Positions 1 to 9,183 are shown, counted from the stretch's first letter. The stretch is DNA of 64,000 nt from Vibrio sp. STUT-A11 (GCF_026000435.1 NZ_AP026764.1:372001-436000), one strand, 5' to 3'. Notes: generated from the letters alone by a model not told the origin. Made by a program: numbers and translations.

Positions 1-722
1 ACCAAAAAAGAGGGTAAATAAGCCCAGCCTACTTGTTGCTTGACTAGCTCCAACGCACTGTAATGACTTGAACTCCACCAAACTTTGGGCGCTATACTGA
101 TCAAAGCCTGCGATTCTACTTTTGACTTTCCTCGGATCGCCAGTTGTCGAAACGGTGCCAAATCCGATTGCAGCTCGACATCAATATCTGCGAGCGGATA
201 ATTCGGATGACAGACAGGAAGGTAATCAATGCTTCCCACATAACAGAAGTCGACTTGCTTTAACTGTTCAAACTCGGTGAACATCACTCCGATATCAACA
301 TCACCATTTGCAACTTCAGCAGAAATATCTCCAGACGCTAAACTCAGCACATCGATTTGAATCGTGGGAAATTGATTATCCAAACGCTTAAACAAATCGG
401 CGAACTTTGGATTATACACGCCGTCGTCAATGGCTATCGTCAACTGGCTTTCTTCCGATCGTTCAATGGATTGAGCAATTTTTTCGAATTCATCTGCCTG
501 CGCCAACAAGTTTTTCGCACTGCGTATCAAACGTTCACCAGCGGGGGTTAACTTGGGGCTTCTGGCCGAACGATCAAACAATTCGATGCCTAAATCAATC
601 TCTAAGGTACTGATACCATGGCTAACCGCAGATTGAACCTTGCCCATTTTCCTTGCACAGGCAGAAAATGACCCTAGCTCCGCAGAGAGTACCAACATCC
701 TAACTTGTTCCAAACTCAACAT
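1..722 (-). CDS. LysR-family transcriptional regulator (3' part beyond the window)
   Basis: Translating the minus strand from the ATG at 720-722 gives a continuous frame that runs off the left edge (about 240 residues visible). The N-terminus (MLSLEQVRMLVLSAELGSFS) followed by a helix-turn-helix ending in SAVSHGISTLEIDLGIELFD and then RSARSPKLTPAGE is the classical LysR DNA-binding domain. After a linker helix the effector-binding domain begins (QLTIAIDDGVYN). The gene is divergent from the SMR exporter that starts at 817, across a gap of about 95 bp, the usual arrangement when a LysR protein controls its neighbour and itself. That target is inferred. The C-terminus is not visible and the ligand is unknown. 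Confidence 0.9.
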   Translation of the reverse strand, partial: MLSLEQVRMLVLSAELGSFSACARKMGKVQSAVSHGISTLEIDLGIELFDRSARSPKLTPAGERLIRSAKNLLAQADEFEKIAQSIERSEESQLTIAIDDGVYNPKFADLFKRLDNQFPTIQIDVLSLASGDISAEVANGDVDIGVMFTEFEQLKQVDFCYVGSIDYLPVCHPNYPLADIDVELQSDLAPFRQLAIRGKSKVESQALISIAPKVWWSSSHYSALELVKQQVGWAYLPSFL

Positions 723-816
723 ATGAAAAAAATCGATAGTTATTAACTTTTATCCATCATAATAATCGATACCATAGCCTGCAAATGTTTTTCCTTTATC
801 TAATCAGGTGGAAATT

Positions 817-1131
817 ATGAGCTGGTTATATTTAGTTTTAGCTGGTCTTACGGAAATTGGATGGCCGGTTGGATTGAAAGTTGCTCAGTCTGGGCACAAG
901 GTGTTAGGGATAGCAATGGCAGTGATATTCATGGCGATCAGCGGCGCGTTGCTATTTGCAGCACAGCGAGCGATCCCGATGGGGACCGCATACGCAGTTT
1001 GGACAGGCATTGGCGCGGCCGGAACATTTCTTGTCGGCGTTTATTTCTACGGAGACCCGACTTCCATGGTTCGCTACATCGGAATCATGCTGATTTTGTC
1101 TGGCGTGGTCATGTTGAAGCTTGGTCACTAA
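817..1131 (+). CDS. sugE: SMR-family exporter, SugE/Gdx type
   Basis: Encodes a 104-residue, four-helix inner-membrane protein of the small multidrug resistance family. The segments WTGIGAAGTFLVG and YFYGDPTS near the C-terminal half, and the glutamate in helix 1 (GLTEIGWPVGLK), are typical of the SugE/Gdx branch, whose members export guanidinium and in some cases quaternary ammonium compounds as antiparallel dimers. The ATG at 817 was chosen over an in-frame GTG at 808 because AGGTGG at 806-811 is a good ribosome-binding site for it and the resulting length matches the family. A LysR gene is divergent upstream. The exact substrate cannot be read from the sequence. Confidence 0.88.
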   Translation: MSWLYLVLAGLTEIGWPVGLKVAQSGHKVLGIAMAVIFMAISGALLFAAQRAIPMGTAYAVWTGIGAAGTFLVGVYFYGDPTSMVRYIGIMLILSGVVMLKLGH

Positions 1132-1235
1132 ATCATAGGGCTGGAAGATGCTATCAAAAACTCCCCCTAGTTTTTGATAGCACAATCGATTACGGTAAAT
1201 GTTTCCGAGAATTGCGAAAAAACAAGGAAGCATGG

Positions 1236-1883
1236 ATGAAACTTTATATCGGCAATCAAAACTACTCGAGCTGGTCTCTCAGAGCATGGCTTATCTTCAT
1301 GCAATACGACATCGATGTTGAAGTCCAAAAAATCAAACTGTTTACGGACGAATTTTACAACACCCTTGAGGACATTACACCGACCGCCAAGGTACCAACT
1401 TTGGTTTGTGATGATGTTACCGTGTGGGACTCACTGGCGATTCTCGAGTACGTAAACGAAGCTTTCTTAGATGGTAAGGCGTGGCCACAATCTCTTACTG
1501 AGCGAGCCAAAGCAAGAGCTATATCAGCAGAAATGCATTCCGGATTTATGGCGCTACGTGATGAAATGCCGATGAACTGCCGCGCTAAAAGATCGGTAGT
1601 TTTGAGTAAAGACGCGCTTAAAGACATCGAGCGTATTGACCAAATCTGGTCACTGCAAATGGAACAATACCCGGATGGTTGGCTATTTGGAGAATGGTCT
1701 ATTGCGGACGCAATGTATGCACCAGTGGTACTGCGCACGCTTACTTACGGCATCAAACTGTCAAAGAAGGCAACCCAATATCAGCAAAAAGTCCTGAATA
1801 GCGACACCATGCAGCGTTGGCTAGCGGAAGCAAGCTTAGAAAAAGATATCGTAGTAGAAGATGAAGCGGGTGAGCCGATCTAG
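1236..1883 (+). CDS. Glutathione S-transferase family protein
   Basis: Encodes a 215-residue soluble protein. The N-terminus MKLYIGNQNYSSWSLRAW carries the YSSWSLR segment that identifies a bacterial GST subgroup, with the serine or tyrosine near residue 10-12 expected to contact glutathione thiol. The thioredoxin-like domain (about 1-80, with KVPTLVCDD containing the cis-Pro and WDSLAILEYV the gamma-glutamyl contact) is followed by an all-helical C-terminal domain with the conserved FGEWSIADAMYAPV segment. The frame is open well upstream, but the ATG at 1236 fits the family length and has AAGGAAG just before it. It sits about 100 bp behind the SMR gene. Its substrate is unknown. Confidence 0.88.
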   Translation: MKLYIGNQNYSSWSLRAWLIFMQYDIDVEVQKIKLFTDEFYNTLEDITPTAKVPTLVCDDVTVWDSLAILEYVNEAFLDGKAWPQSLTERAKARAISAEMHSGFMALRDEMPMNCRAKRSVVLSKDALKDIERIDQIWSLQMEQYPDGWLFGEWSIADAMYAPVVLRTLTYGIKLSKKATQYQQKVLNSDTMQRWLAEASLEKDIVVEDEAGEPI

Positions 1884-1890
1884 CCTGCTT

Positions 1891-1930
1891 ATCACCTATC
1901 CCCCGGCTAAAAAGCCAGGGGATAGGTGAT
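1891..1930. terminator. Inverted repeat between convergent genes, probable bidirectional terminator
   Basis: ATCACCTATCCCC at 1891-1903 pairs perfectly with GGGGATAGGTGAT at 1918-1930, leaving a short GC-rich loop. It lies between the convergent GST and mmsA genes. There is no long T run, so termination efficiency is uncertain. Confidence 0.6.
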
Positions 1931-1955
1931 TAACCAAGAAAATTAGCGCTAACTT

Positions 1956-3452
1956 TTACTTGTTACTTGGGAAAGCAAATTGCGCAGTTTCGTTATTTTG
2001 CGGCTTTGGCCACTTCTGAGTAATAGACTTGCGACGAGTGTAGAAGCGCACGCCGTCAGGGCCATACGCATGAAGATCACCGAATAACGAACGTTTCCAG
2101 CCACCAAAGCTATGGTAAGCCACCGGGACAGGAAGCGGTACATTGACACCAACCATGCCAGCTTCCACTTCGTCACAGAATATCTCTGCCGTTTCACCAT
2201 CGCGTGTAAAGATACAGGTCCCATTGCCAAACTCGTGTTCATTGATGAGCTGAATACCCTCTTCAAGGGACTTAACTCTCACCACACACAGCACAGGGCC
2301 AAAGATTTCATCCGTGTAAATCTTCATTTCTGGTGTCACTCTATCGAACAAGCTGCCACCGATAAAGTAGCCAGCAGAGAAGTCAGGAACCGAAAGACCA
2401 CGGCCATCCACGACTAATTCAGCACCGGCCTCAACACCGCTTTCAATATAACCGGAAATCTTCTCAAGATGCTCTTTTGCTATCACCGGCCCCATGTCCA
2501 CTGCATTTTGCGTGAAGGCTCCGACTCTGAGTTCCTGAATTCGAGGAGTGAGCTCTTTCACCAAGTTATCTGCGACTTCATCACCCACACACACCGCAAC
2601 TGAAATCGCCATACAGCGTTCACCACAAGAGCCAAATGCCGCACCCATCAGTGAGTTGATGGTGCTCGATACTTCGGCGTCCGGCATAATGATCGCATGG
2701 TTCTTCGCGCCACCAAGTGTCTGTACTCGTTTACCGCGCTTAGTGCCTTGCGAATAAATATATTCCGCGACAGGCGTCGAGCCAACGAAGCTCATCGCTT
2801 TCACTTCCGGAGCTTCAATCAACGCGTCAACAACCTCTTTGCCGCCATTTACCACGTTTAATACGCCATTTGGCAAACCTGCCTTATGCAATAACTCAAC
2901 AATAAATAAAGTTGAAGCCGGTACCTTCTCTGACGGCTTGAGGATAAAACAGTTACCGCAAACAACCGCAAGTGGATACATCCAAAGCGGTACCATTGCA
3001 GGGAAGTTAAATGGTGTAATACCAGCGACGATGCCGACAGGTTTGTGATCACTCCACGCGTTAATACCCGGCCCGGTTCCTCGGGTGTATTCACCTTTTA
3101 ATAACTCTGGCGCGCCACAAGCGTATTCCACATTCTCGATACCACGCTGCAGCTCACCGAGAGAATCTTCTATTGTTTTACCATGCTCTTCACTGATCAA
3201 TCGAGCAATTTGATCTTGATTCGCTTCCAAAAGATCCTTAAACGTAAACATGATACGCGCTCGTTTTAGCGGAGGCGTTTTACTCCAGGCTGGATAGGCA
3301 CGTTTCGCCGATTCTATTGCCTGATTCACGGTTTCAGACGACCCCATTTCTACTTGGCGAATCGGCTCACCTGTCGCCGGGTTGTAAACATCAATCGTCG
3401 AACCTGAGTGTGAGAACTTGTCTCCGTCAATAAAGTGAGAAATAACTTCCAT
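1956..3452 (-). CDS. mmsA: CoA-acylating (methyl)malonate-semialdehyde dehydrogenase
   Basis: Encodes 498 residues of the aldehyde dehydrogenase superfamily. The order of motifs is NAD-binding ITPFNFPAMVPLWM (about 145-160), GSTPVAEYIYSQG, the segment TLGGAKNH, and the catalytic cysteine in FGSCGERCMAIS, which is the MmsA form rather than the GQ-C of ordinary ALDHs. MmsA converts malonate semialdehyde or methylmalonate semialdehyde to acetyl- or propionyl-CoA. It lies 24 bp after the class III aminotransferase gene on the same strand, so the pair would turn beta-alanine, via malonate semialdehyde, into acetyl-CoA. A divergent LysR gene upstream of the pair is the likely regulator. Confidence 0.92.
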   Translation of the reverse strand: MEVISHFIDGDKFSHSGSTIDVYNPATGEPIRQVEMGSSETVNQAIESAKRAYPAWSKTPPLKRARIMFTFKDLLEANQDQIARLISEEHGKTIEDSLGELQRGIENVEYACGAPELLKGEYTRGTGPGINAWSDHKPVGIVAGITPFNFPAMVPLWMYPLAVVCGNCFILKPSEKVPASTLFIVELLHKAGLPNGVLNVVNGGKEVVDALIEAPEVKAMSFVGSTPVAEYIYSQGTKRGKRVQTLGGAKNHAIIMPDAEVSSTINSLMGAAFGSCGERCMAISVAVCVGDEVADNLVKELTPRIQELRVGAFTQNAVDMGPVIAKEHLEKISGYIESGVEAGAELVVDGRGLSVPDFSAGYFIGGSLFDRVTPEMKIYTDEIFGPVLCVVRVKSLEEGIQLINEHEFGNGTCIFTRDGETAEIFCDEVEAGMVGVNVPLPVPVAYHSFGGWKRSLFGDLHAYGPDGVRFYTRRKSITQKWPKPQNNETAQFAFPSNK

Positions 3453-3476
3453 GATCTGACTTCCTTCCTTAATTTT

Positions 3477-4817
3477 TTAATTTAGTTGATTCAATGTCTC
3501 GTAAACCGCGTCGAATAAGCGCTCTAGATCTTCAGCTTTGGCATTAAAATTTGGACCGAATTGAATCGTGTCGCCACCAGAACGTACATAAAATCCTTTG
3601 TCCCACAAATCTAAAGTACATTCGAATGGCCTAATCGTTGGATCATTGTCTCTCGGTGCGATCTGAATCGCTCCGGCTAAGCCGCAGTTTCTGATGTCGA
3701 GAACGTGGTTTGCACATTTTATCGCATGCAGTTTATTTTCAAAAATCGGTGCCAGCTCGCTCGACTGTTGGATTAACGCGTCTTTTTCCAACAGATCTAA
3801 TGTTGCCAACCCTGCGGCACATGCGACGGGATGAGCGGAATAGGTATAGCCATGGGCAAACTCGATCATATGAGGAGGTAAATCCTGCTCCATAAATGCC
3901 TGATAGATTTCATGAGACGTAATCACTGCGCCCATTGGGATTGCACCATTGGTAAGCTGCTTCGCGGTGTTCATAATATCTGGCGTCACGCCAAAATACT
4001 CAGCGCCAGTCCAGCATCCCATGCGTCCATAGGCAGTAATCACTTCATCAAAGATCAACAGGATGTCATGCTGGTCACAAATTTCACGCAGACGCTGTAG
4101 GTAACCTTTCGGCGGCACAATAACACCCGCAGAACCCGACATAGGTTCCACAATAATGGCGGCAATATTGGATGCGTCATGAAGTTCAATGAGCTTCAAA
4201 AACTCATTCGCAAGCTCTACTCCACCTGTTTCCGCACAGCCTTTTGTGAAGGCTAATTCAGGCTGTAAAGTGTGAGGAATATGGTCTGCATCAAACAACT
4301 GACCAAATGTCTTTCTATTGCCGCCAATGCCACCCAGGCTGGTTCCACCAACGTTAACGCCATGGTAGCCACGGGCGCGACCAATCAGCTTAGTTTTCGA
4401 CGCTTTGCCTTTGACACGCCAGTAAGCTCTTGCCAACTTAAGTGATGTATCAGCACTTTCCGAGCCAGAGCCTGTGAACAACACATGGTCTAAACCTTCA
4501 GGCATTTTCTCGACGATTTTATCTGCCAGTTTAAAGGAGAGCTCGTGACCAAATTGAAACGCAGGTGAGTAATCGAGGGTCCCTAACTGCTCTGCTACCG
4601 CTTTTTGAATCTCTTGGCGACCGTGCCCGACACCACATGTCCATAGCCCAGACAGTGAGTCATAAATATCACGACCATTGGCATCTTTGAGCCAAGCGCC
4701 TTGAGCTTGAGTGATGATGCGGGGGTTTTGGTGAAAGCTGCGATTGGAAGTAAATGCCATCCAATGAGCAGAAAGATCTGAACCGATTCCATCTTGTGCA
4801 AATTTGTAGTTACTCAT
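3477..4817 (-). CDS. Class III aminotransferase, probable beta-alanine/omega-amino acid:pyruvate transaminase
   Basis: Encodes 446 residues of the PLP fold-type I class III family. Visible are the cofactor-binding region GSGSESADTSLKLARAYW, the aspartate in LLIFDEVITAYGR, and the Schiff-base lysine in NTAKQLTNGAIPMG. The start at 4817 (MSNYKFAQ) is preferred over an upstream in-frame start because AAGGATGG lies about 8 nt before it. The family transfers the amino group of beta-alanine or related omega-amino acids to pyruvate. Adjacency to mmsA, which consumes the semialdehyde product, supports this. Other omega-amino acids such as GABA or taurine analogues cannot be excluded. Confidence 0.88.
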   Translation of the reverse strand: MSNYKFAQDGIGSDLSAHWMAFTSNRSFHQNPRIITQAQGAWLKDANGRDIYDSLSGLWTCGVGHGRQEIQKAVAEQLGTLDYSPAFQFGHELSFKLADKIVEKMPEGLDHVLFTGSGSESADTSLKLARAYWRVKGKASKTKLIGRARGYHGVNVGGTSLGGIGGNRKTFGQLFDADHIPHTLQPELAFTKGCAETGGVELANEFLKLIELHDASNIAAIIVEPMSGSAGVIVPPKGYLQRLREICDQHDILLIFDEVITAYGRMGCWTGAEYFGVTPDIMNTAKQLTNGAIPMGAVITSHEIYQAFMEQDLPPHMIEFAHGYTYSAHPVACAAGLATLDLLEKDALIQQSSELAPIFENKLHAIKCANHVLDIRNCGLAGAIQIAPRDNDPTIRPFECTLDLWDKGFYVRSGGDTIQFGPNFNAKAEDLERLFDAVYETLNQLN

Positions 4818-4898
4818 CGCTATACCATCCTTGTTAACTAGACTTATTTTTAGCACATGAGTATGTTAAGTAGATTATAAATTTACTTTACGTTAGTT

Positions 4899-5813
4899 AT
4901 GAAAAAGCTCAACAATAAAACCCGAAGCGTCATTAATCAGATCACCGACTTTGATATTAAACTGATCCGCCTGTTTAAAACCGTTGTCGAGTGCGGCAGT
5001 TATACCGCTGCTGAACCTATTCTTGGCATTACCAAGTCGGCGATATCGTTACAAATGAGCGACCTTGAGAAACGTTTGAATATGAAGCTGTGCCATCGGG
5101 GACGAGGTGGAATCACACTGACCGATGAAGGCGAAGCAGTATTAGACTCTGCTGAGATTCTGCTTGCTTCAATTGAGCAATTTCGTAATGACGTAAACCA
5201 AATCAATAATGAACTGCGAGGCGAACTCAATATCGCACTGGTCAATAATTTAGTCACTCAGCCACACATGAAGATAACCCGCGCGCTAAAGCATATCCGT
5301 AAAATGAGTGAAAAGATTAATATCAACATCACGATGTCGACCCCAGCAGATATCGAAAAAGGCTTAATCGACGGACGGTTTCATGTCGGCGCATTCCCTG
5401 CCAATAACAAAAGTAACAACTTTGATTACCGCACTTTGTACAACGAAAATTATTTTCTCTATTGTAGCCACGAACACCCACTCTTCAGCGAAAACGATCG
5501 AGAGATAGAACGTCTTAAACAGACCAATTCGGTCATCACAAGACACCGAATGTCTCCCGAAGTCACCGATCTGTATCAAAAGCTAAAATGCTCGGCTACA
5601 GCGTCCGATCATGAAGGTATTGCTTTCCTCATATTGACAGGAACTTACATCGGATTTTTGCCGCAGCACTACGCCGATTATTGGAGTAATACCGGGAAAA
5701 TGCGACCGTTGTTTCCCGATACGTTTCACTTCAGTTCTGATATCTCATTAGTGACCAGAAGCGGGTTAAAACACAACCAAATACTAGATAAATTCTTAGA
5801 AATCATAGAGTAA
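4899..5813 (+). CDS. LysR-family regulator divergent from the mmsA operon
   Basis: Encodes 304 residues. The N-terminal winged helix-turn-helix (about residues 15-75: DFDIKLIRLFKTVVECGSYT, ITKSAISLQMSDLEKRL, then GGITLTDEGEAVL) is followed by a periplasmic-binding-protein-like effector domain from about residue 105. It is divergent from the aminotransferase-mmsA operon with about 80 bp between the start codons, the typical arrangement for a LysR activator of a catabolic operon. An inducer such as beta-alanine or the semialdehyde is an inference. Confidence 0.9.
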   Translation: MKKLNNKTRSVINQITDFDIKLIRLFKTVVECGSYTAAEPILGITKSAISLQMSDLEKRLNMKLCHRGRGGITLTDEGEAVLDSAEILLASIEQFRNDVNQINNELRGELNIALVNNLVTQPHMKITRALKHIRKMSEKININITMSTPADIEKGLIDGRFHVGAFPANNKSNNFDYRTLYNENYFLYCSHEHPLFSENDREIERLKQTNSVITRHRMSPEVTDLYQKLKCSATASDHEGIAFLILTGTYIGFLPQHYADYWSNTGKMRPLFPDTFHFSSDISLVTRSGLKHNQILDKFLEIIE

Positions 5814-6022
5814 ACGTTAATTAATAAATGTTATCCTGACGATAAAAAACTTGTTCTTTATTTGCTGTATTTTTTATTGCGCGTGAAAACTTATGACCTT
5901 AATATCGCGCTGCTTCTTGATGATAGCCAATCCGAGTACATCACAGCAGTTTTGTGGCAAGGCGATAGAGCAACTATCCAAGAGTTTCTTTGACGGCGGT
6001 AACCCCGCTCTTATTGACGCTC

Positions 6023-6052
6023 CACTTTTCATCACAATACACATGAAAAGTG
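6023..6052 (+). promoter_or_regulatory. Perfect 10-bp inverted repeat in the decarboxylase leader
   Basis: CACTTTTCAT at 6023-6032 is repeated in reverse complement as ATGAAAAGTG at 6043-6052, with a 10-nt loop. It ends about 24 bp before the decarboxylase start codon and 13 bp before its GGAGG. It could be an operator or an mRNA hairpin. There is no T run behind it, so it is not an ordinary terminator. Confidence 0.5.
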
Positions 6053-6076
6053 TCTACTTAACTTTGGAGGTTTGCG

Positions 6077-7276
6077 ATGGCTCATTCTGCGTCTGTACTA
6101 GGTTTTCAATCTTTTTCTTCTCCGGATTTACCAGCGGAGACGGTCGATCTTATTCAAACATCTGTTGAACAATTTGGCGCGCCATTGTTAATGCTCGACT
6201 GCGATATGATTCGTAAAAATTACAGAGCGCTAAGCCAAGCATTACCGAATGTCACTCTGCACTTTGCATTGAAGCCATTACCTCATCCAACGGTGGTTAA
6301 AACCCTGTTGGAAGAAGGCGCAAGTTTCGATTTGGCGACATCAGGTGAAGTTGACCTGGTAAAACAGCAAGGTGTGCCTGCAGATCGCACGATTCACACG
6401 CACCCTATTAAACGTGACCGTGATATTCGCGATGCATTAGCGTATGGCTGCAATGTGTTTGTTGTTGATAACCTGAACGAGCTAGAAAAGTTCAAAGCGT
6501 ACAGCCACAAAGTAGAACTACTTGTGCGTTTAAGCTTCCGTAACTCAGACGTGTTTGCCGACTTGTCGAAAAAATTCGGTTGTACGCCAGAACAGGCACT
6601 CAACATCATCGAAACGGCGAAAGAGTGGAATATTCGTATTAAGGGACTGTCATTCCATGTTGGTTCACAAACAATGAACCCACAGAAATACGTTGATGCA
6701 ATCCGTACTTGTAAGCAAGTGATGGACGAAGTTGTGGCTCGCGGTTTACCTGCATTGAGCACACTGGATATTGGCGGTGGCTTCCCGGTTTCTTACTCAG
6801 AAAAAGTGATGCCAATTGATGAATTCTGCGTACCGATTAACCAAGCGTTAAACGAGTTGCCAGAAACAGTACAGGTTATTGCAGAACCAGGTCGCTTTAT
6901 TGTTGCAGAGTCAGTAACCAGTGTGGCATCAGTAATGGGTCAAGCAGAGCGTGACGGCCAAATGTGGTACTACCTGGATGATGGTATCTACGGCTCATTC
7001 AGCGGTTTGATGTTTGATGACGCGCAATACCCGTTGGTGACGCTGAAGCACGAAGGCGAGTACTTACCAAGTGTGTTGTCTGGCCCTACTTGCGACAGCA
7101 TTGATGTGATCGCAGAAAACGTGATGTTACCGAAACTAGAAAACGGCGACTTGATCATTGGCCGCATGATGGGCGCTTACACCAGCGCAACAGCAACGGA
7201 CTTTAACTTCTTCAAACGTGCTCAAACGATTGTGATTAACGAGCGTGATGAGCGCAGCGAACGTCTGTTTGGTTAA
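6077..7276 (+). CDS. Fold-type III PLP decarboxylase (lysine/ornithine decarboxylase type)
   Basis: Encodes 399 residues, resembling the alanine-racemase-fold ornithine/lysine decarboxylases known from Vibrio. Recognisable elements are the PLP lysine K66 in HFALKPLPHP, the SFHVGSQ histidine loop, the glycine-rich GGGFPVSY phosphate loop, the AEPGRFIV segment, and the active-site cysteine in LSGPTCDSIDV that comes across the dimer interface. It makes putrescine or cadaverine from ornithine or lysine in the cytoplasm. The start has a strong GGAGG at 6066-6070. It is monocistronic, with a leader of about 260 bp containing an inverted repeat and a terminator directly behind it. Substrate preference between lysine and ornithine is not decided by the motifs seen. 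Confidence 0.9.
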   Translation: MAHSASVLGFQSFSSPDLPAETVDLIQTSVEQFGAPLLMLDCDMIRKNYRALSQALPNVTLHFALKPLPHPTVVKTLLEEGASFDLATSGEVDLVKQQGVPADRTIHTHPIKRDRDIRDALAYGCNVFVVDNLNELEKFKAYSHKVELLVRLSFRNSDVFADLSKKFGCTPEQALNIIETAKEWNIRIKGLSFHVGSQTMNPQKYVDAIRTCKQVMDEVVARGLPALSTLDIGGGFPVSYSEKVMPIDEFCVPINQALNELPETVQVIAEPGRFIVAESVTSVASVMGQAERDGQMWYYLDDGIYGSFSGLMFDDAQYPLVTLKHEGEYLPSVLSGPTCDSIDVIAENVMLPKLENGDLIIGRMMGAYTSATATDFNFFKRAQTIVINERDERSERLFG

Positions 7277-7311
7277 CTTAGTCACCTAAATTCAGGTTAG
7301 AAATATTTGCG

Positions 7312-7341
7312 GAGCCAGCGCCATTTCGCTGGCTCTTTTCT
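7312..7341 (+). terminator. Rho-independent terminator of the decarboxylase gene
   Basis: GAGCCAGCG at 7312-7320 pairs with CGCTGGCTC at 7327-7335 and is followed by TTTTC. The stem is perfect with a 6-nt loop. Confidence 0.85.
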
Positions 7342-7348
7342 TCATAAA

Positions 7349-8881
7349 TTATTTTGATTTGAGCAGCGACTTTAGCTCAGCCAATGGCAAGGACTTGTAG
7401 AACAACCAACCCTGCACGTACCCAGCCGTACAATGCTCTTTTATCATGCGGTACTCGTGATCCGTTTCTACACCTTCAAATACCACTTCTTTACCTAGAC
7501 TTGCGACAAGCTCCATAACGGCGCTAGCCATTCCTTTCTTTACATCAAAGTTAAGTGAGTTGACAAATACACGGTCTATTTTAATGTAGTCAAAATCGAC
7601 TTCAGTTAACCAAACTAAGTTGGATACGCCAGTCCCGAAATCATCCAATACCACCATAAAACCTAGCTTACGGGCCCTACTGGAAAAGTCAGCAAGGTCG
7701 GCAAGCACGACATCGATACTTTCTGTAATTTCAATCTTGATCTGACTCGGAATCACTCTTTCATTTTGCGCTACTTTTTCAAGAAACGTTAAGAAGTCAG
7801 GCTCTAAAATCTCATAGCTACCAATATTAATTGCGACTGAAAACTGCGGATCTTCACGCAATATCGGCGCCATATCACGAATAGTGCGTTTGGCGGTAAA
7901 GTGAGCAAGTTTAGGATATAGAGAAAGCTTTTCAGCTATACCAATAAAAAGGTCCGGTGGCACACTACCAAAGACATCATCTTTCCAACGTACGAGGCTC
8001 TCCACGGCAATAACTTTACCATCCTGAATCGAAACGATGGGCTGGTATTCCATAAACAAAGACTTCTTAATCAATGCCTTCCTAAAACGCGACTCAATTG
8101 ACTGGTTATTGGCAATAAGCATTTTCGATAGATGAGTGATGAGATAAGAAAATACGATACTCGTTAAAAAGATGATTTGTATTGTATGAGCACTGTAATA
8201 AGCAAGCCCAGCGTTACTGTTCGAGGTCATGACACAATAGTCGTAATCATCACTACAGATGTTGGTTTTTAAGCGTAAGGATAAAGGGCCATTTTTGATT
8301 TGTTGCGGTGTGAACTCATCAAACACATGCCCCTTGCTAGAATAAATTTTAAATTGATATTCAGGCATGGATTTAATCATACGCGAATATGGGGTGGTGA
8401 TGTTGACTGCGAAAAAGTTATTTTTAACCGTGATATTGTAATGGTCGGAAATACGATAGAGATTTTGCTCATTCGAATAAAAATGGTACCCATTCTGCGA
8501 GCCAACGTCTTGAGCCTTGAGCTTAACTGGCGTTATCACGCCCCAGTTTGCTGTACAGAGTACAATGCCCTCTGCGATATAACCGACATCAAAAATCTCC
8601 GAGTTAACCTGTACCACTTCTCGCAGTTTGTCGATATTGTCTTCAGTACACGTAAAGTCAGATAACTGATTGGTCGTGGACAAGACAGAAACTAACTGCC
8701 CTGTTACGGTTTCAGCATTTTCTAATACCTTGGCGGCAAAGTCTTCTTGTTCGTCTTTCTGGAGATGATACGAGAATAGCGTTCCTATGAATAAAGACAC
8801 AAATAAAGAGAGGATAAAAATACCGCTCAATAAGATTTTTGCTTTCAACCCTGCCTCTTCTATGTTTTTTAGAATATACAA
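7349..8881 (-). CDS. Membrane-bound EAL-domain c-di-GMP phosphodiesterase with CSS-type periplasmic sensor
   Basis: Encodes 510 residues. A first membrane helix (about 13-36) is followed by a periplasmic domain of about 190 residues with a Cys in FTCTEDN and further cysteines at LCTANW, NICSDDYDYC, consistent with the redox-sensing CSS domain. A second helix lies at about 230-250. The cytoplasmic EAL domain follows. The signature motif reads ESLVRW (Glu-Ser-Leu instead of Glu-Ala-Leu), while the other catalytic elements are present: NIG, the glutamate in IKIEITES, DDFGTG, the lysine in YIKIDRVF, and EGVET. The enzyme is therefore probably active in hydrolysing c-di-GMP to pGpG. Disulfide control of the sensor is known for the family and inferred here. 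Confidence 0.88.
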   Translation of the reverse strand: MYILKNIEEAGLKAKILLSGIFILSLFVSLFIGTLFSYHLQKDEQEDFAAKVLENAETVTGQLVSVLSTTNQLSDFTCTEDNIDKLREVVQVNSEIFDVGYIAEGIVLCTANWGVITPVKLKAQDVGSQNGYHFYSNEQNLYRISDHYNITVKNNFFAVNITTPYSRMIKSMPEYQFKIYSSKGHVFDEFTPQQIKNGPLSLRLKTNICSDDYDYCVMTSNSNAGLAYYSAHTIQIIFLTSIVFSYLITHLSKMLIANNQSIESRFRKALIKKSLFMEYQPIVSIQDGKVIAVESLVRWKDDVFGSVPPDLFIGIAEKLSLYPKLAHFTAKRTIRDMAPILREDPQFSVAINIGSYEILEPDFLTFLEKVAQNERVIPSQIKIEITESIDVVLADLADFSSRARKLGFMVVLDDFGTGVSNLVWLTEVDFDYIKIDRVFVNSLNFDVKKGMASAVMELVASLGKEVVFEGVETDHEYRMIKEHCTAGYVQGWLFYKSLPLAELKSLLKSK

Positions 8882-9146
8882 ACCACGACCATCAACCTGT
8901 TATTGAGAATAGCAGTAAGGCCTTCACACGCATATATATTTTGTGCAATTTTAGAGGTGACACAGTGTCTGAGGCTCAGCATAAAACAGAGTCTTGTTAA
9001 ATCCCCCAACAACTCTGCGGCTTTGATACTTAAATCGCTGAAACTAAATCAAGAAGCTATGACCTGATTAATTTGGTAACGCAGCCAATTGAACCTGTTT
9101 AACGGTTTTTCCACCACTCGCCATTTTTTCAGACAACGAAAGGTAG
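8882..9146. other. Non-coding gap between EAL and OmpA genes
   Basis: About 265 bp upstream of the EAL gene and downstream of the OmpA terminator. It presumably holds the EAL promoter. I see no further gene, repeat or clear operator in it. Confidence 0.5.
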
Positions 9147-9183
9147 AAAAAACGCCACTGAACGAGGTTCATGTGGCGTTTTT
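9147..9183 (-). terminator. Terminator of the OmpA-family gene
   Basis: On the minus strand ACGCCAC-ATGAAC pairs, with one bulge, with GTTC-AGTGGCGT and is followed by a TTTTTT run (complement of the A run at 9147-9152). It lies just behind the stop codon of the OmpA gene. Confidence 0.8.

Noticed and set aside
861..1235. Long in-frame extension upstream of the glutathione transferase start
   Set aside because: It overlaps the SMR exporter in another frame, shows no protein family and lacks a start signal; the ATG at 1236 has a good ribosome-binding site.
5893..6168. 91-codon frame overlapping the decarboxylase start, considered as a leader peptide
   Set aside because: No ribosome-binding site, no ornithine/lysine-rich pattern, and it runs deep into the decarboxylase gene; probably chance.
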